Shown piece by piece: positions 17,501 to 24,435 of a stretch of DNA of 48,949 bases; the stretch's first letter is position 1, and every line of letters starts with the position of its first letter. The notes beneath the pieces were generated by a model, which made no database searches, was not told where the DNA came from, and worked only from the letters and a program-made list of their open reading frames with translations. The DNA comes from Corallococcus praedator (GTDB taxonomy: Bacteria; Myxococcota; Myxococcia; Myxococcales; Myxococcaceae). Made by a program: the position numbers and the translations under genes. The stretch lies in assembly GCF_003612125.1 (NCBI RefSeq), contig NZ_RAWI01000023.1, forward strand, positions 1 through 48,949, written 5' to 3'.

Positions 17501-17777
17501 CTTCCGCTGGCAGGGCAAGACGTACGGCCGCGCGGATGACGGCCTCGCCGTGGCGCTGCCCAACCCCTGGAACCCCAAGCGCACGCTGTACCTCTTCGTC
17601 GCCAACAGCGGCCTGGAGCTGTGGCACATGACGCGCACGTTCCAGCGCGGCCTCCAGAGCTGGGCCCTGTTCCGCGCGGGCGAGGTGAGCGGCAAGGGCT
17701 TCCACGCCCCGGACAACCTCACGCAGGAGCTGTCCGTGGACCTGCCTGCGCCCAAGCTGGGCATGCTCACGCCGTAG
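14502..17777 (+). CDS. Secreted multidomain protein: CBM-like domain, C45-type Ntn hydrolase, degenerate M1-peptidase tail
   Basis: 1,091 residues. A signal peptide (about 1-29, ending AWAA) is followed by a jelly-roll carbohydrate-binding-like domain (about 33-188). Next is a phospholipase-B/acyltransferase-type C45 domain: EGEPYERGRQFGEL at about 218, and the self-cleavage/nucleophile site HCSSF with Cys352 after a GEGD linker. From about 660 a third region resembles the C-terminal half of M1 aminopeptidases. Its W690-F-V-S-G-S-A-A-Y698 aligns with the zinc-ligand helix W-L-N-E-G-F-A-x-Y, but the glutamate is Ser693 and no HExxH is present, so this part cannot be a zinc peptidase. A Lys/Pro/Glu-rich linker separates the two. 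Likely exported and autoprocessed. Which amide or ester it cleaves is unknown. Confidence 0.82.
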   Translation: MPHLRLMWKRSHLLGSTLLACAAAPAWAAPAPISVPNAGFEATASAGLPKGWSASGQGKVSTSTDAKAEGSRGLLIESPQGGAETTVQSEPVKLQVGRLYRLSAWVRTKGVQADAQARYPTALGACLSMQSFPFTNCSPPQGADASGRVQVMFFATQSTDRVQAHLGHNGKATGTAWFDDVKLEEVDDITAYVPMESVRWAGKGFRYDDGGWVYVHIEGEPYERGRQFGELVSQEIVRYIEKLGIQKDKADAAKGWAQVRLLADSLFLRRFDPEFLEEMKGIADGANVAGAKFKGPDAKERDLDVLDIVALNSAVDLGQLEEANRVTASPLSGRTFLKGEDENGRAGEGDHCSSFVATKSATKDGRVVMGQIFMWNGYTGVHWDVVLDVQPTKGHRFVMQTFPGGIHSGADWFLNDAGIVIGETTVGQTPFNIDGTPQSNRIRRAAQYASSIDDVERILKDRNNGLYTNDWTLADTKTDEGACLLLGTNKTRLWRTGSKGKQADTPGNLKDFIWANNNNRDPEVRKESVPNTSNAPVDLAFNTWNRDIAFQEAYARYGKAGFDVESATRMLATSPINRPHACDGKVTTSEMAEKLMFLAHFGKTTLREKMVGSRWIPDLPGATPHLSLGYTAFSPVYVADKLKAAKAQQKPEPKVEKPKKDFTRVKDALAFDEKKLWANTVFPATDGDNWFVSGSAAYWTQLKDLPEGDDALGKAFDQQRDALAELNARYLYVSSREGDVVPTSARTDYGRYGQYAVPRIKGTYLLHQLRLTLGNAKFAQVMAAVHGRFANKKLSTQDFIKTASEAAGRDVAPLVSQWVAREGLPAPRLTSRAQKAKEGYEVTLKVEQSGKPWQFVTLVEVQTEKGATLERVEVKGASDTFTVKVADKPVRVVFNVGNDIPVARERYQTLANTLDDWEKLLFVYGSARQVESMRTLALNYREQLADASPEKLAPLKPDAEVTDAELADRDLVVFGGAEDNGLLARLQAEKKLPVELGRRYFRWQGKTYGRADDGLAVALPNPWNPKRTLYLFVANSGLELWHMTRTFQRGLQSWALFRAGEVSGKGFHAPDNLTQELSVDLPAPKLGMLTP

Positions 17778-17790
17778 TGGATTGAAGCCC

Positions 17791-17831
17791 ACCCATGTCA
17801 GCAGAGGAGGTCATTTTTGTCTGACATGGGT
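17791..17831. terminator. Perfect 11-bp inverted repeat after the C45 gene
   Basis: ACCCATGTCAG (17791-17801) and CTGACATGGGT (17821-17831) pair perfectly around a 19-base loop, 13 bases after the stop codon. Three further G-C pairs are possible beyond a two-base bulge. There is no T-run after it, so it could be a terminator stem or a protein-binding site for the downstream module. Confidence 0.45.
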
Positions 17832-17851
17832 TTGGGCGGACCTCATGGGGA

Positions 17852-17867
17852 GGGGCTTGCCTTTGCG
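17852..17867 (+). promoter_or_regulatory. Possible sigma-54 promoter of the type VI module
   Basis: A GG doublet (17853-17854) and a TTGC element (17863-17866) have the 11-base G-to-G spacing of a -24/-12 promoter. The -24 box is a poor match (GGGGCT where TGGCAC is expected). It lies about 50 bases upstream of the first gene of the module. Confidence 0.2.
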
Positions 17868-17917
17868 TAGATGCCAGGGTTTGAATCGGGCAGACGCTGA
17901 ATGCGCAAGGAGGCTGC

Positions 17918-18328
17918 ATGCAGGCCCTGCCAATTCCTCTTCCGCTGGAGCAGGCTTCTTCGGGAGCGCTCTACCTCGCCCAAGTGGTCAGCGCGCCGGG
18001 TGAGCCGCTCCTCGTCCAATGCGCCGCGCTTTCAGCACAATCATTGGCAGCAAAACTCGTCCTGCCCGTGGGCATCTGCGCCGCTCCTCCCCCGGCCCCT
18101 GGGGCCCATGTCCTGGTCTGCAAGCCTGTCGGCTCCCCAGACATGCTCCTCATCCTGGGAGTCGTGGGTGAGCAGGCGCATGCCGCGGACGCTTCGCTCC
18201 AATTGCGGTGCGGACAAGGACGGATGGAGATTCGAGAGGATGGGCGCATCCAATTGCGCGGAACCGACGTCACCGTTCGTTCGACAGGGATGGCTCGGTT
18301 GAAGGGAAGTGCTGTTCGGATCAATTGA
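17918..18328 (+). CDS. DUF6484-like protein of the type VI effector module
   Basis: 136 residues, preceded by a very strong AAGGAGG four bases before the ATG. The protein has an N-terminal Ala/Pro-rich part and a C-terminal run of short beta strands with regular hydrophobics (LQLRCGQGRMEIREDGRIQLRG, truncated here to its pattern of alternating residues). This resembles the beta-helical ends of VgrG/DUF6484-type proteins that accompany T6SS cargo. It is first in a tight same-strand run of seven genes. The DUF6484 label is from memory of the neighbourhood and pattern and is moderate. A role in carrying or docking the PAAR-like effector is inference. Confidence 0.62.
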   Translation: MQALPIPLPLEQASSGALYLAQVVSAPGEPLLVQCAALSAQSLAAKLVLPVGICAAPPPAPGAHVLVCKPVGSPDMLLILGVVGEQAHAADASLQLRCGQGRMEIREDGRIQLRGTDVTVRSTGMARLKGSAVRIN

Positions 18329-18339
18329 GGAGGGCTTGA

Positions 18340-19617
18340 ATGTCCTCCAACCCTCCTTCCTATTATCTGCCATTCCTTCGGCAACACCTCGAAGGCGTCG
18401 GTGACTTCCGGGCCCGGTATCAACGCCTCCTTCGGACGCGGCACGCCTCCTGGGCGCAGCTCGCGAAGTGGGAAACGCGGCACCAATTGCATCTTGATGC
18501 GCTTCGTTACTCCCGGGAAAGCAGCCTGGAATTGGCGCGGCCCCTCCTCGATAGTGAATGGGAGGAAGAAGTATTCGGGGGCGCGGTGGTGCTTCTGGGC
18601 TGCGATGAAATCGAACCCGTATTGGATGCCCTCTCAGGCGAACGCGCGACGCCGTTTCGGAACGCACTGCTCGACGCCCTCTTCTGGCATTCTGGCAGCG
18701 AGCTTGCGCCCCAGATCTGGCGCCGCTTCGAGAGCAGCTCCGAGTCTCAGGTCCAGGTCCGGGCGGAGCTTCTTCTCCTGCTGGGGCGGCGCCGTGAACA
18801 TGCGACCGCGATTCTCCAACGCGCCATCCAGGACGAGCAGCCGGCGGTCCGGGCTGCCTGCCTCCTGGCGGGTGCCTGGCTCGCGCCTTCGCTGGTGGTT
18901 CCCCTTCTGGACAATGCCCTTGCTACGCCAGCCCTCGAGCAGGCCGCGCTCCTGGCCCTTTTGGAGATCAATCCTCCACGCTGCCTCCCCCGTTTGCGCG
19001 GTTGCGTCCGGGCAGGACGTCACATCGAAACACTGCTGCCCGCGTTGGCGGCTCTGGGGGAGCCCGAGGATTTCAAGCTGATCCAGGCGCAACTGGAGGG
19101 GCCACATGCGTCCTTCGCGCTCCTGGCGCTGGGCTTTCATGGAGACCCGAGGGCACTGCCCGTGGTGGTGGCGGGGCTTGAACAGAGCGCCTCTCGGAGC
19201 GTCCTCTCGGCGGCATTGGAGGCCTATGCGTGCCTCTCTGGATGGTCACCCGCGCAGGGCCTCTTTCCCGAGCCCGAAGAGGACGTGGCCGATGATGGGG
19301 AGGCGTTGGACCCGGATGCGGAGGCGGACCGCGTCGAGCGAGACGCGCACCGCGAGGACCTGCGCGCCCAGGCCCTTCGGCACTGGCGAGCCCAGCCTCC
19401 GCGACAGCTCGCGGGCCAGCGCATCCGGCATGGCGCGCCCTGGAGCCTTGCTCGCAGTCTGCGTGACCTGGAAATCCAGGGTGGAACCTTGAGGGCGTGG
19501 ACGTTTCGTGAAGTTGCCCTTCATTCCGGACATCCCCCCATCGCGGACCCCGAGTCGCTCCAGGGCCAACAACGTAAAGCCCTCCAACATTGGGCCCGGA
19601 AGCTCGGCCAGCGCTGA
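18340..19617 (+). CDS. TIGR02270-family HEAT-repeat protein, T6SS-associated
   Basis: 425 residues of mostly amphipathic helices with repeating Leu/Ala patterns (for example LLGRRREHATAILQRAIQDE and AVRAACLLAGAWLAP), consistent with HEAT-like repeats. The opening YYLPFLRQHLEGVGDF and the ending that contains RHGAPWSLARSLRDLE are typical of the TIGR02270 proteins found next to type VI PAAR-like effectors. An acidic linker (EPEEDVADDGEALDPDAEAD) lies at about residues 310-330. GGAGG overlaps the end of the previous gene just upstream. A scaffold or loading role is likely but unproven. Confidence 0.75.
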   Translation: MSSNPPSYYLPFLRQHLEGVGDFRARYQRLLRTRHASWAQLAKWETRHQLHLDALRYSRESSLELARPLLDSEWEEEVFGGAVVLLGCDEIEPVLDALSGERATPFRNALLDALFWHSGSELAPQIWRRFESSSESQVQVRAELLLLLGRRREHATAILQRAIQDEQPAVRAACLLAGAWLAPSLVVPLLDNALATPALEQAALLALLEINPPRCLPRLRGCVRAGRHIETLLPALAALGEPEDFKLIQAQLEGPHASFALLALGFHGDPRALPVVVAGLEQSASRSVLSAALEAYACLSGWSPAQGLFPEPEEDVADDGEALDPDAEADRVERDAHREDLRAQALRHWRAQPPRQLAGQRIRHGAPWSLARSLRDLEIQGGTLRAWTFREVALHSGHPPIADPESLQGQQRKALQHWARKLGQR

Positions 19618-19623
19618 GTCGCC

Positions 19624-20634
19624 ATGCATGTCACCAATCACAGCCCCTTCGCGGCATCACACCTGATCGCCTGGGATCGGGATGGCCAGGAGGTGCTGGT
19701 CGTCATCGTCAAGTGCACCTACGCCTTTGAACCGGACGGTCGGTTGGTGACCGCGGGGGAGCAGAGTCCCGTCTCCCGGGGCGATGAATTCGAACCCGGC
19801 CAGCCCTTGAAGCTGAAGAGGCCTGGCGACTTCAACACCGGCAAGCCAGGCACCGACATCCTCGTTCAGGGCAGCGCCTGGACGGCGCACGGTGAACCCA
19901 TGACGGTCATGCCTCTCTCCCTGCGGGTCGGCCCCATTTCCATCTCCGCGCGCGTGTGGGGTGAGCGGTGGAACGAGAATTCATTGTTGGGATGGCGGTT
20001 GAGCTCCCCGCAGCCGTTCGTACGGCTTCCGCTCACGTGGGAAACGGCCTTTGGTGGTGCGGACCCAGACCCGTCGAAGTCGGTCTTCTGGCCGGAGAAC
20101 CCGATTGGCCGTGGCTTCCTCGCGGGACGTCCGTCGTCACGTGAGCCTGTTGCCGCCCCGAACCTGGAGTGGGCTGACAATCCCTACCGGGGCTTCAGCG
20201 AGCCGGCGCGGACACTGGGATTCGGTCCGGTCCATCCTGCCTGGAGCCCCCGGAGGCAGCACGCCGGGACCTATGACGATCGCTGGCGTGAGGAGCGCGC
20301 CCCATTCGTGCCAGGGGATTTCGACCCGCGCTTCTTTCATGTCGCGCCGCCGTACCTGCGCACCGCCGTGCCGTTGAAGGGGGGCGAGGACGTGATGTGG
20401 AAGGGCTTTCATCCCGAGGTTCCCACTGCGTTCCAACTGCCTCGCCCTTCTCATGACGTCGTGTACCGCCAGCGTGGATTGAAGTCGGACCTCGATGCCG
20501 TGTGGCTGATGCCAGATGAGAAGCGCGTGAGCATGGCGTGGCGGACGCTGCTTCCCCTGCCTCGCTCGGCGAGCACTTCCGTGGAGGTCTCCATCCAGGG
20601 CAAGCCCAGGGTCCGTCTGGGGCAGGTTTCATGA
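19624..20634 (+). CDS. DUF2169 protein, T6SS effector adaptor
   Basis: 336 residues, six bases after the TIGR02270 gene. Family features are the opening NHSPFAASHLIAWDRDGQEVLVV, the LPLTWETAFGG segment and an NPIGRGF segment, all typical of DUF2169. Proteins of this family sit beside PAAR or DUF4150 effectors and act as chaperones/adaptors that help mount the effector on the VgrG spike. No signal peptide or membrane segment, so it is cytoplasmic. The stop codon overlaps the next start (ATGA). The family is recognised with good confidence; its partner here should be the nuclease two genes downstream. Confidence 0.83.
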   Translation: MHVTNHSPFAASHLIAWDRDGQEVLVVIVKCTYAFEPDGRLVTAGEQSPVSRGDEFEPGQPLKLKRPGDFNTGKPGTDILVQGSAWTAHGEPMTVMPLSLRVGPISISARVWGERWNENSLLGWRLSSPQPFVRLPLTWETAFGGADPDPSKSVFWPENPIGRGFLAGRPSSREPVAAPNLEWADNPYRGFSEPARTLGFGPVHPAWSPRRQHAGTYDDRWREERAPFVPGDFDPRFFHVAPPYLRTAVPLKGGEDVMWKGFHPEVPTAFQLPRPSHDVVYRQRGLKSDLDAVWLMPDEKRVSMAWRTLLPLPRSASTSVEVSIQGKPRVRLGQVS

Positions 20635-21662
20635 GGCCGCTCGCCATCACAGGGGTCGGCGCCCGGACTCCCGTGGGGCCTGGCGCGCGTGAGACGTTCT
20701 TCTCCGTCCAGGCGAAGTTCAACGCCTTTCACGAAAGCTTCATCGTCGACAGGACCGGGGAGGGCGCCGTGCTCTCCGCCATCGCTCCGCTCCACCCTCG
20801 GGTGGGTGAAGAGGCCCGATTGCTGGAACTCGCGGTCGCGGCGCTCACGGAGGCATTGCAGGGTGTGGCGGATTCCTGGAACGCACGCCACCGCGTGGGG
20901 CTGGTCCTGGTGACCCCCGAGCCAGGGGCGCGGCCCTCGCCATGGAGCTTCCCCGCCTCGGTGGTGCAGGCGCTCCTGGAACGGTTTCCCCGGTCGATAG
21001 GCAGTCCCAGGGTGTCCCTGATCCCCGGAGGACACACCGGGTGGGTCATGGCCCTGGAGCAGATTTCCGTGTTGTTCGCGCAGGGGCAACTCGACGCATG
21101 TGTGCTGGGCGCAGTGGATACGTTGTGCTCTCCGAGGACGGTGGAGCACCTCGACCGTCAGTGCCGGCTCCGCAACAGCCTGGAGGTGGAGGGCAGGGTC
21201 CCGGGGGAGGCGGCCGCATTCCTGGTGCTGGAGCCGCTCAGGCCCCAATCCCGAGCACTGTCCCAATTGGCTGCGTGGGGGGAAGGCACCCCACTGCAAG
21301 GCGAGAAGAGTCCTCTGCCGGGAGCCCTCCTCACTCGCGCCACCCGTGAGTGTCTGCGCTCGAGCGCCGCCAACAACGAAAGCCCTGGCCTCATCTTGAG
21401 CGACATGGACGGCTCGAAACACGAAGCCCTTGAGATGGCCTTCGCCCGCTTTCGTGCTTTCAGGGACCAGGCCAGTGCCGCCTCGCTGCTTCATCCCAGT
21501 GAGAGTCTGGGCGACGTGGGTGCGGCAACCGGCCCCCTCCTGATGGTGCTCGCGACGCTCTGCCTCCTCCACGGAAGCGGGCTCCCTGGAGGCGCCCTTG
21601 TCGCCACCCACACCCCACCCGGTCATGGCGCGGTCTGCCGGGTCTTGCCGGAGAGGCGCTGA
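20631..21662 (+). CDS. Ketosynthase-like (thiolase-fold) pseudoenzyme of the T6SS module
   Basis: 343 residues from the ATG that overlaps the DUF2169 stop codon. The N-terminus ITGVGARTPVGPG is the first strand of a beta-ketoacyl synthase, and the QLDACVLGAVDTL segment matches the KS core. At the nucleophile elbow, where KS enzymes have a TACS-type Cys, this protein reads IPGGHTG (about residues 131-137), so the catalytic cysteine is absent. The protein is also shorter than true KS enzymes. Similar KS-like proteins are found beside DUF2169/PAAR-like genes. A structural or chaperone role is more likely than acyl condensation. Fold call good, function unknown. Confidence 0.75.
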   Translation: MRPLAITGVGARTPVGPGARETFFSVQAKFNAFHESFIVDRTGEGAVLSAIAPLHPRVGEEARLLELAVAALTEALQGVADSWNARHRVGLVLVTPEPGARPSPWSFPASVVQALLERFPRSIGSPRVSLIPGGHTGWVMALEQISVLFAQGQLDACVLGAVDTLCSPRTVEHLDRQCRLRNSLEVEGRVPGEAAAFLVLEPLRPQSRALSQLAAWGEGTPLQGEKSPLPGALLTRATRECLRSSAANNESPGLILSDMDGSKHEALEMAFARFRAFRDQASAASLLHPSESLGDVGAATGPLLMVLATLCLLHGSGLPGGALVATHTPPGHGAVCRVLPERR

Positions 21663-21665
21663 GCC

Positions 21666-22751
21666 ATGGGCACCACCGTGATGGTGAATGGTCGCACCGT
21701 CGTCCACGAGAAGTCGGACGGTGTTTCGCTCGCGGGGCCAGACCCCTGTCTGACCCCGACACCCAGCCCCTCACCCGTGCCCTATATGAATGAGGCGAAG
21801 TCCAGCGATACCGCTGCTGGAGCCTCGAGTGTGCTCGTGGATGGCGTGCCGCTCGCCATCAAATCCTCCTACTTCGCCTTGAGCACGGGCAACGAACCGG
21901 GCACCGCGGGGGGCGGAGTGGTGTCGGGACGCATCAAGGGCAAGGCGTCCTTCGTGAGCTATTCCTTCGACGTGATGGTCGAAGGCGAGAACGTCCCGCG
22001 CATGGGTGATGCCATGCAGCACAACCACGGGAGCCCGAGCAATTCGATGAGCCCCGCCGAGCTTCAGCCTCCCGGGGCGAGTGGCGCGGGTCTCTCGCCC
22101 ACGGACAAGCAGGTGCTTTGCGAGCTGATGTGCCACTGCAACAAGGTGGGGAACTTCAAGACGGGAAAAGACGGCCGGGCGCTCAAACAACAGTGTGTCA
22201 GCACCCTCCTCCAGGGAATCGATGACAGTGTTGGAAACAAGAGTCGCTACAAGCCGGAGATCAGCTACGACATGCGGTCGACTCCTCCGAAACCCATCAT
22301 GGATGGCAATCGTGGACTCCGCGGGCACGCCTGGGTGCCGGGATGGATGAAGAAGAACGGTGTGCCCGCGAATGCTGGCATGGTTCGCCGGCCTGATGTC
22401 GTCATCGTCAAGAACGGGAGCAGTCCTCCGCTCCAGAACAACATCCAGCATGTCGTCGAGATGAAATTTCCGGGCGATACGCCGACGCTCGAACAACGCA
22501 GGGCCTACGAGAGGATCGCTGGCGACCGGAGCAAGCTCACCATCCTCAAGTTGGAGGACTGCAACTGCCGGAAGGACAAGCAGCCCCAGGAGCAACCGGA
22601 GCCGGTGTCCGCGCCGAACTGGTGGGAGGTGACCTTGCTGAGTCTGGCGCTGGTCGCGCTCGTCCTCGATGACCTGGCGCCGACCGGCGCGACGCAGGCG
22701 GATGATGTCCTGATTCCGGGGATTGTCGCTCGCCTGGTCCTTGCTTTTTGA
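21666..22751 (+). CDS. T6SS effector: PAAR-like (DUF4150) domain fused to VRR-NUC nuclease
   Basis: 361 residues. Residues 1-125 are a PAAR-like DUF4150 tip domain (TVMVNGRTVVHEKSDGVS, then PSPVPY and FVSYSFDVMVEGENVPRMGD). Residues about 150-300 form a PD-(D/E)xK nuclease of the VRR-NUC type: D244 in RRPDVVIV, E265-x-K267 in VVEMKFPGDT, and Q277 with AYERIAG. A Cys-rich patch (CELMCHCNK) precedes it and another (CNCRK) follows. The architecture matches DNA-cutting type VI effectors such as TseV. A hydrophobic segment at about 319-337 (WWEVTLLSLALVALVL) is an odd addition that may be a membrane helix. The gene lies three bases after the previous one and is followed by an immunity gene. Confidence in the nuclease call is high. 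Confidence 0.85.
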   Translation: MGTTVMVNGRTVVHEKSDGVSLAGPDPCLTPTPSPSPVPYMNEAKSSDTAAGASSVLVDGVPLAIKSSYFALSTGNEPGTAGGGVVSGRIKGKASFVSYSFDVMVEGENVPRMGDAMQHNHGSPSNSMSPAELQPPGASGAGLSPTDKQVLCELMCHCNKVGNFKTGKDGRALKQQCVSTLLQGIDDSVGNKSRYKPEISYDMRSTPPKPIMDGNRGLRGHAWVPGWMKKNGVPANAGMVRRPDVVIVKNGSSPPLQNNIQHVVEMKFPGDTPTLEQRRAYERIAGDRSKLTILKLEDCNCRKDKQPQEQPEPVSAPNWWEVTLLSLALVALVLDDLAPTGATQADDVLIPGIVARLVLAF

Positions 22752-22779
22752 TAAGGCAGCCGCTGGACGGAGTGAGCCC

Positions 22780-23718
22780 ATGACAACGGACGACGATTTC
22801 ACGGAGGAGAAGCAGTTGGCCGTGCGCGACGGTCAGGGCCGCGTCGTCGTGCAGGTGGGACTCCTCGCCACACTCTATTTCGAGAATGCCCACCGGCCGG
22901 AAACCCGGGATGCGGTGCTCACCTGCGTGGAGCGCCTCCAGGCATGCTTCGGCCAACACCTGCGCTGGGTGGTGCATCCCAAGAGCGGGAAGATGTATCC
23001 CCACGGCTCCAGTCGTGTTCCCTCTCTTCGCGCGGTGATGGCGCAGCGAGGTGGCAATCAGGCCTGGGAGTACTCCACCCACGGTGGCGAGCAACCGGAG
23101 GCCGCGAGTCACTTCCGGATTGAAGCCTTTGGTCCCCCGGACTGGGAGAAGGCGCTGGGCCACCTGTCGTTCATGCTGCCCCTGACCTGGTTCGCGGACC
23201 ATCCGGGGAGTCTTCCCGCGCTGATGCTTGAGCTCTGCAACCATCTTCATCCCATCCATGGGTACGGAGGGCCTGGCCTGGCGGAGTCTCCCGATGTGGG
23301 CGTGGAAAGTGACTTCCAACCCGCTGTCTATGCCATGGCCCGTCGATTTCCCGGACTGGAGGTGGACAGTCCTCTCAGCCATGCCCGGTATCTGGGAGAT
23401 GGCATCAAGGGCGTCAACTGGCTCACGATCGTCGGGGAGCGTTTCCTTCCACGGGTGGGCGGAATCCCTGGCCTCGTCGCGACCCTGGGCGATGAGATTT
23501 CCCTCCGCGAATATGATGGAGGTGTGCTCATCCAGGCCGGTTCCCGCCCTCGAATGGGCGACGCGAACGATGGCCGTATTCCCGAGCCCTATCTCCGGGT
23601 GGCCCAGGCGCTTCGGCCTCTCCGGGTCGAATCCGTGGGGTCCCTGCACTTCGCGGGTGGGAACCGATTCACCCCAGAGACTTCCGACGAATGGCTTCGC
23701 CGGTTCGATGGCCCTTGA
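22780..23718 (+). CDS. Type VI immunity family protein (DUF3396)
   Basis: 312 residues directly downstream of the nuclease effector, with GGACGGAG before the ATG. The segments VGLLATLYFENAHRPETRD, FMLPLTWFADHPG and ARYLGDGIKGVNWLTIVG are typical of DUF3396, a family annotated as type VI immunity. No signal peptide, so it is cytoplasmic, as expected for protection against a DNase. Position and family together make it the cognate immunity protein of the VRR-NUC effector; the pairing itself is inferred. Confidence 0.82.
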   Translation: MTTDDDFTEEKQLAVRDGQGRVVVQVGLLATLYFENAHRPETRDAVLTCVERLQACFGQHLRWVVHPKSGKMYPHGSSRVPSLRAVMAQRGGNQAWEYSTHGGEQPEAASHFRIEAFGPPDWEKALGHLSFMLPLTWFADHPGSLPALMLELCNHLHPIHGYGGPGLAESPDVGVESDFQPAVYAMARRFPGLEVDSPLSHARYLGDGIKGVNWLTIVGERFLPRVGGIPGLVATLGDEISLREYDGGVLIQAGSRPRMGDANDGRIPEPYLRVAQALRPLRVESVGSLHFAGGNRFTPETSDEWLRRFDGP

Positions 23719-23757
23719 GGTCCAAGCCCCTCCACCGCGCAACCGCACGAGTCGTCC

Positions 23758-24309
23758 ATGTCCGAGGCTTCCCACTTCTTTGCCGCGCTGGTGACGAGCC
23801 CCGCGGTTTTCCGCAAGACCCTGGAGAGGGCCCGGCTTCAGGCCGTGCTGGACGTGGAGCCGGCGGGGGACGCCGTCGCCCCTTCGGGCCCCGGGGCGAC
23901 ACCTGCGGTCCCCGGGCCACGATGGGTGGCGTTCGCCAGCCCGGGTGAGAACCGAGAAGCCCTTGGGAAGCTGACGGAGCGGCTCGTAGAGGTGTTCGAC
24001 GAAGGGGGGGATTGGAGCCTCGGCTTCTTCATGGACCAGGCGAAGCTCACCCTTCGAAGCGAGGACCTGGAGCCCTCCGTCGAGGACCGGAGAACAAGCG
24101 CGCGTCGGCATGCCTGGCTCCTGCTCTTCCTGGGGCGCACCCCGGATGAGGCCCTGGCCGCACTGTCCACGGGGGGCGCCTTCGCGTTCTGCGAGGCGCT
24201 GGGGATTTCGTTCCTGGAGTTGGTGGATCAGGAAATGGTGCCGTGGGAGGCGCTGTCCCGGGAGTTTCCTGACAGGTACACCGTGGCCTCTTGGGAACTG
24301 GCGGACTGA
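23758..24309 (+). CDS. Hypothetical protein at the end of the T6SS module
   Basis: 183 residues, 39 bases after the immunity gene and on the same strand. No signal peptide or membrane helix. It has a Pro/Gly/Ala-rich stretch at about 38-58, then an alpha/beta-looking part rich in Trp and acidic residues (GGDWSLGFFMDQ, QEMVPWEALSREF). I do not recognise the family. Its place suggests an accessory or second immunity protein, but nothing in the sequence proves it. Confidence 0.7.
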   Translation: MSEASHFFAALVTSPAVFRKTLERARLQAVLDVEPAGDAVAPSGPGATPAVPGPRWVAFASPGENREALGKLTERLVEVFDEGGDWSLGFFMDQAKLTLRSEDLEPSVEDRRTSARRHAWLLLFLGRTPDEALAALSTGGAFAFCEALGISFLELVDQEMVPWEALSREFPDRYTVASWELAD

Positions 24310-24392
24310 GCAAGTCGCCTCGGAGAAAGAGCCCTACCGCCCGACATGCGGGTCGTGGACCTGGCCGGTCGCTCGCTCCTCGCCACCCTCTC

Positions 24393-24423
24393 GATTTGAC
24401 TCCGGGACGGAGAGGGTTAAATC
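24393..24423 (+). promoter_or_regulatory. Probable promoter of the efflux operon, within an inverted repeat
   Basis: TTGACT (24396-24401) and TTAAAT (24417-24422) resemble -35 and -10 boxes with a short 15-base spacer. They lie inside near-matching arms GATTTGAC / GTTAAATC (7 of 8 paired). The region is AT-rich against its surroundings and lies just upstream of the tetR start. Confidence 0.45.
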
Positions 24424-24435
24424 TCCCTTCAAGAA

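Noticed and set aside
14313-17792. Minus-strand open frame of 1,159 codons opposite the C45 fusion gene
   Set aside because: It is Arg/His/Leu-rich with no recognisable domain. It is the antisense shadow of a high-GC gene whose own frame has a signal peptide and catalytic motifs.
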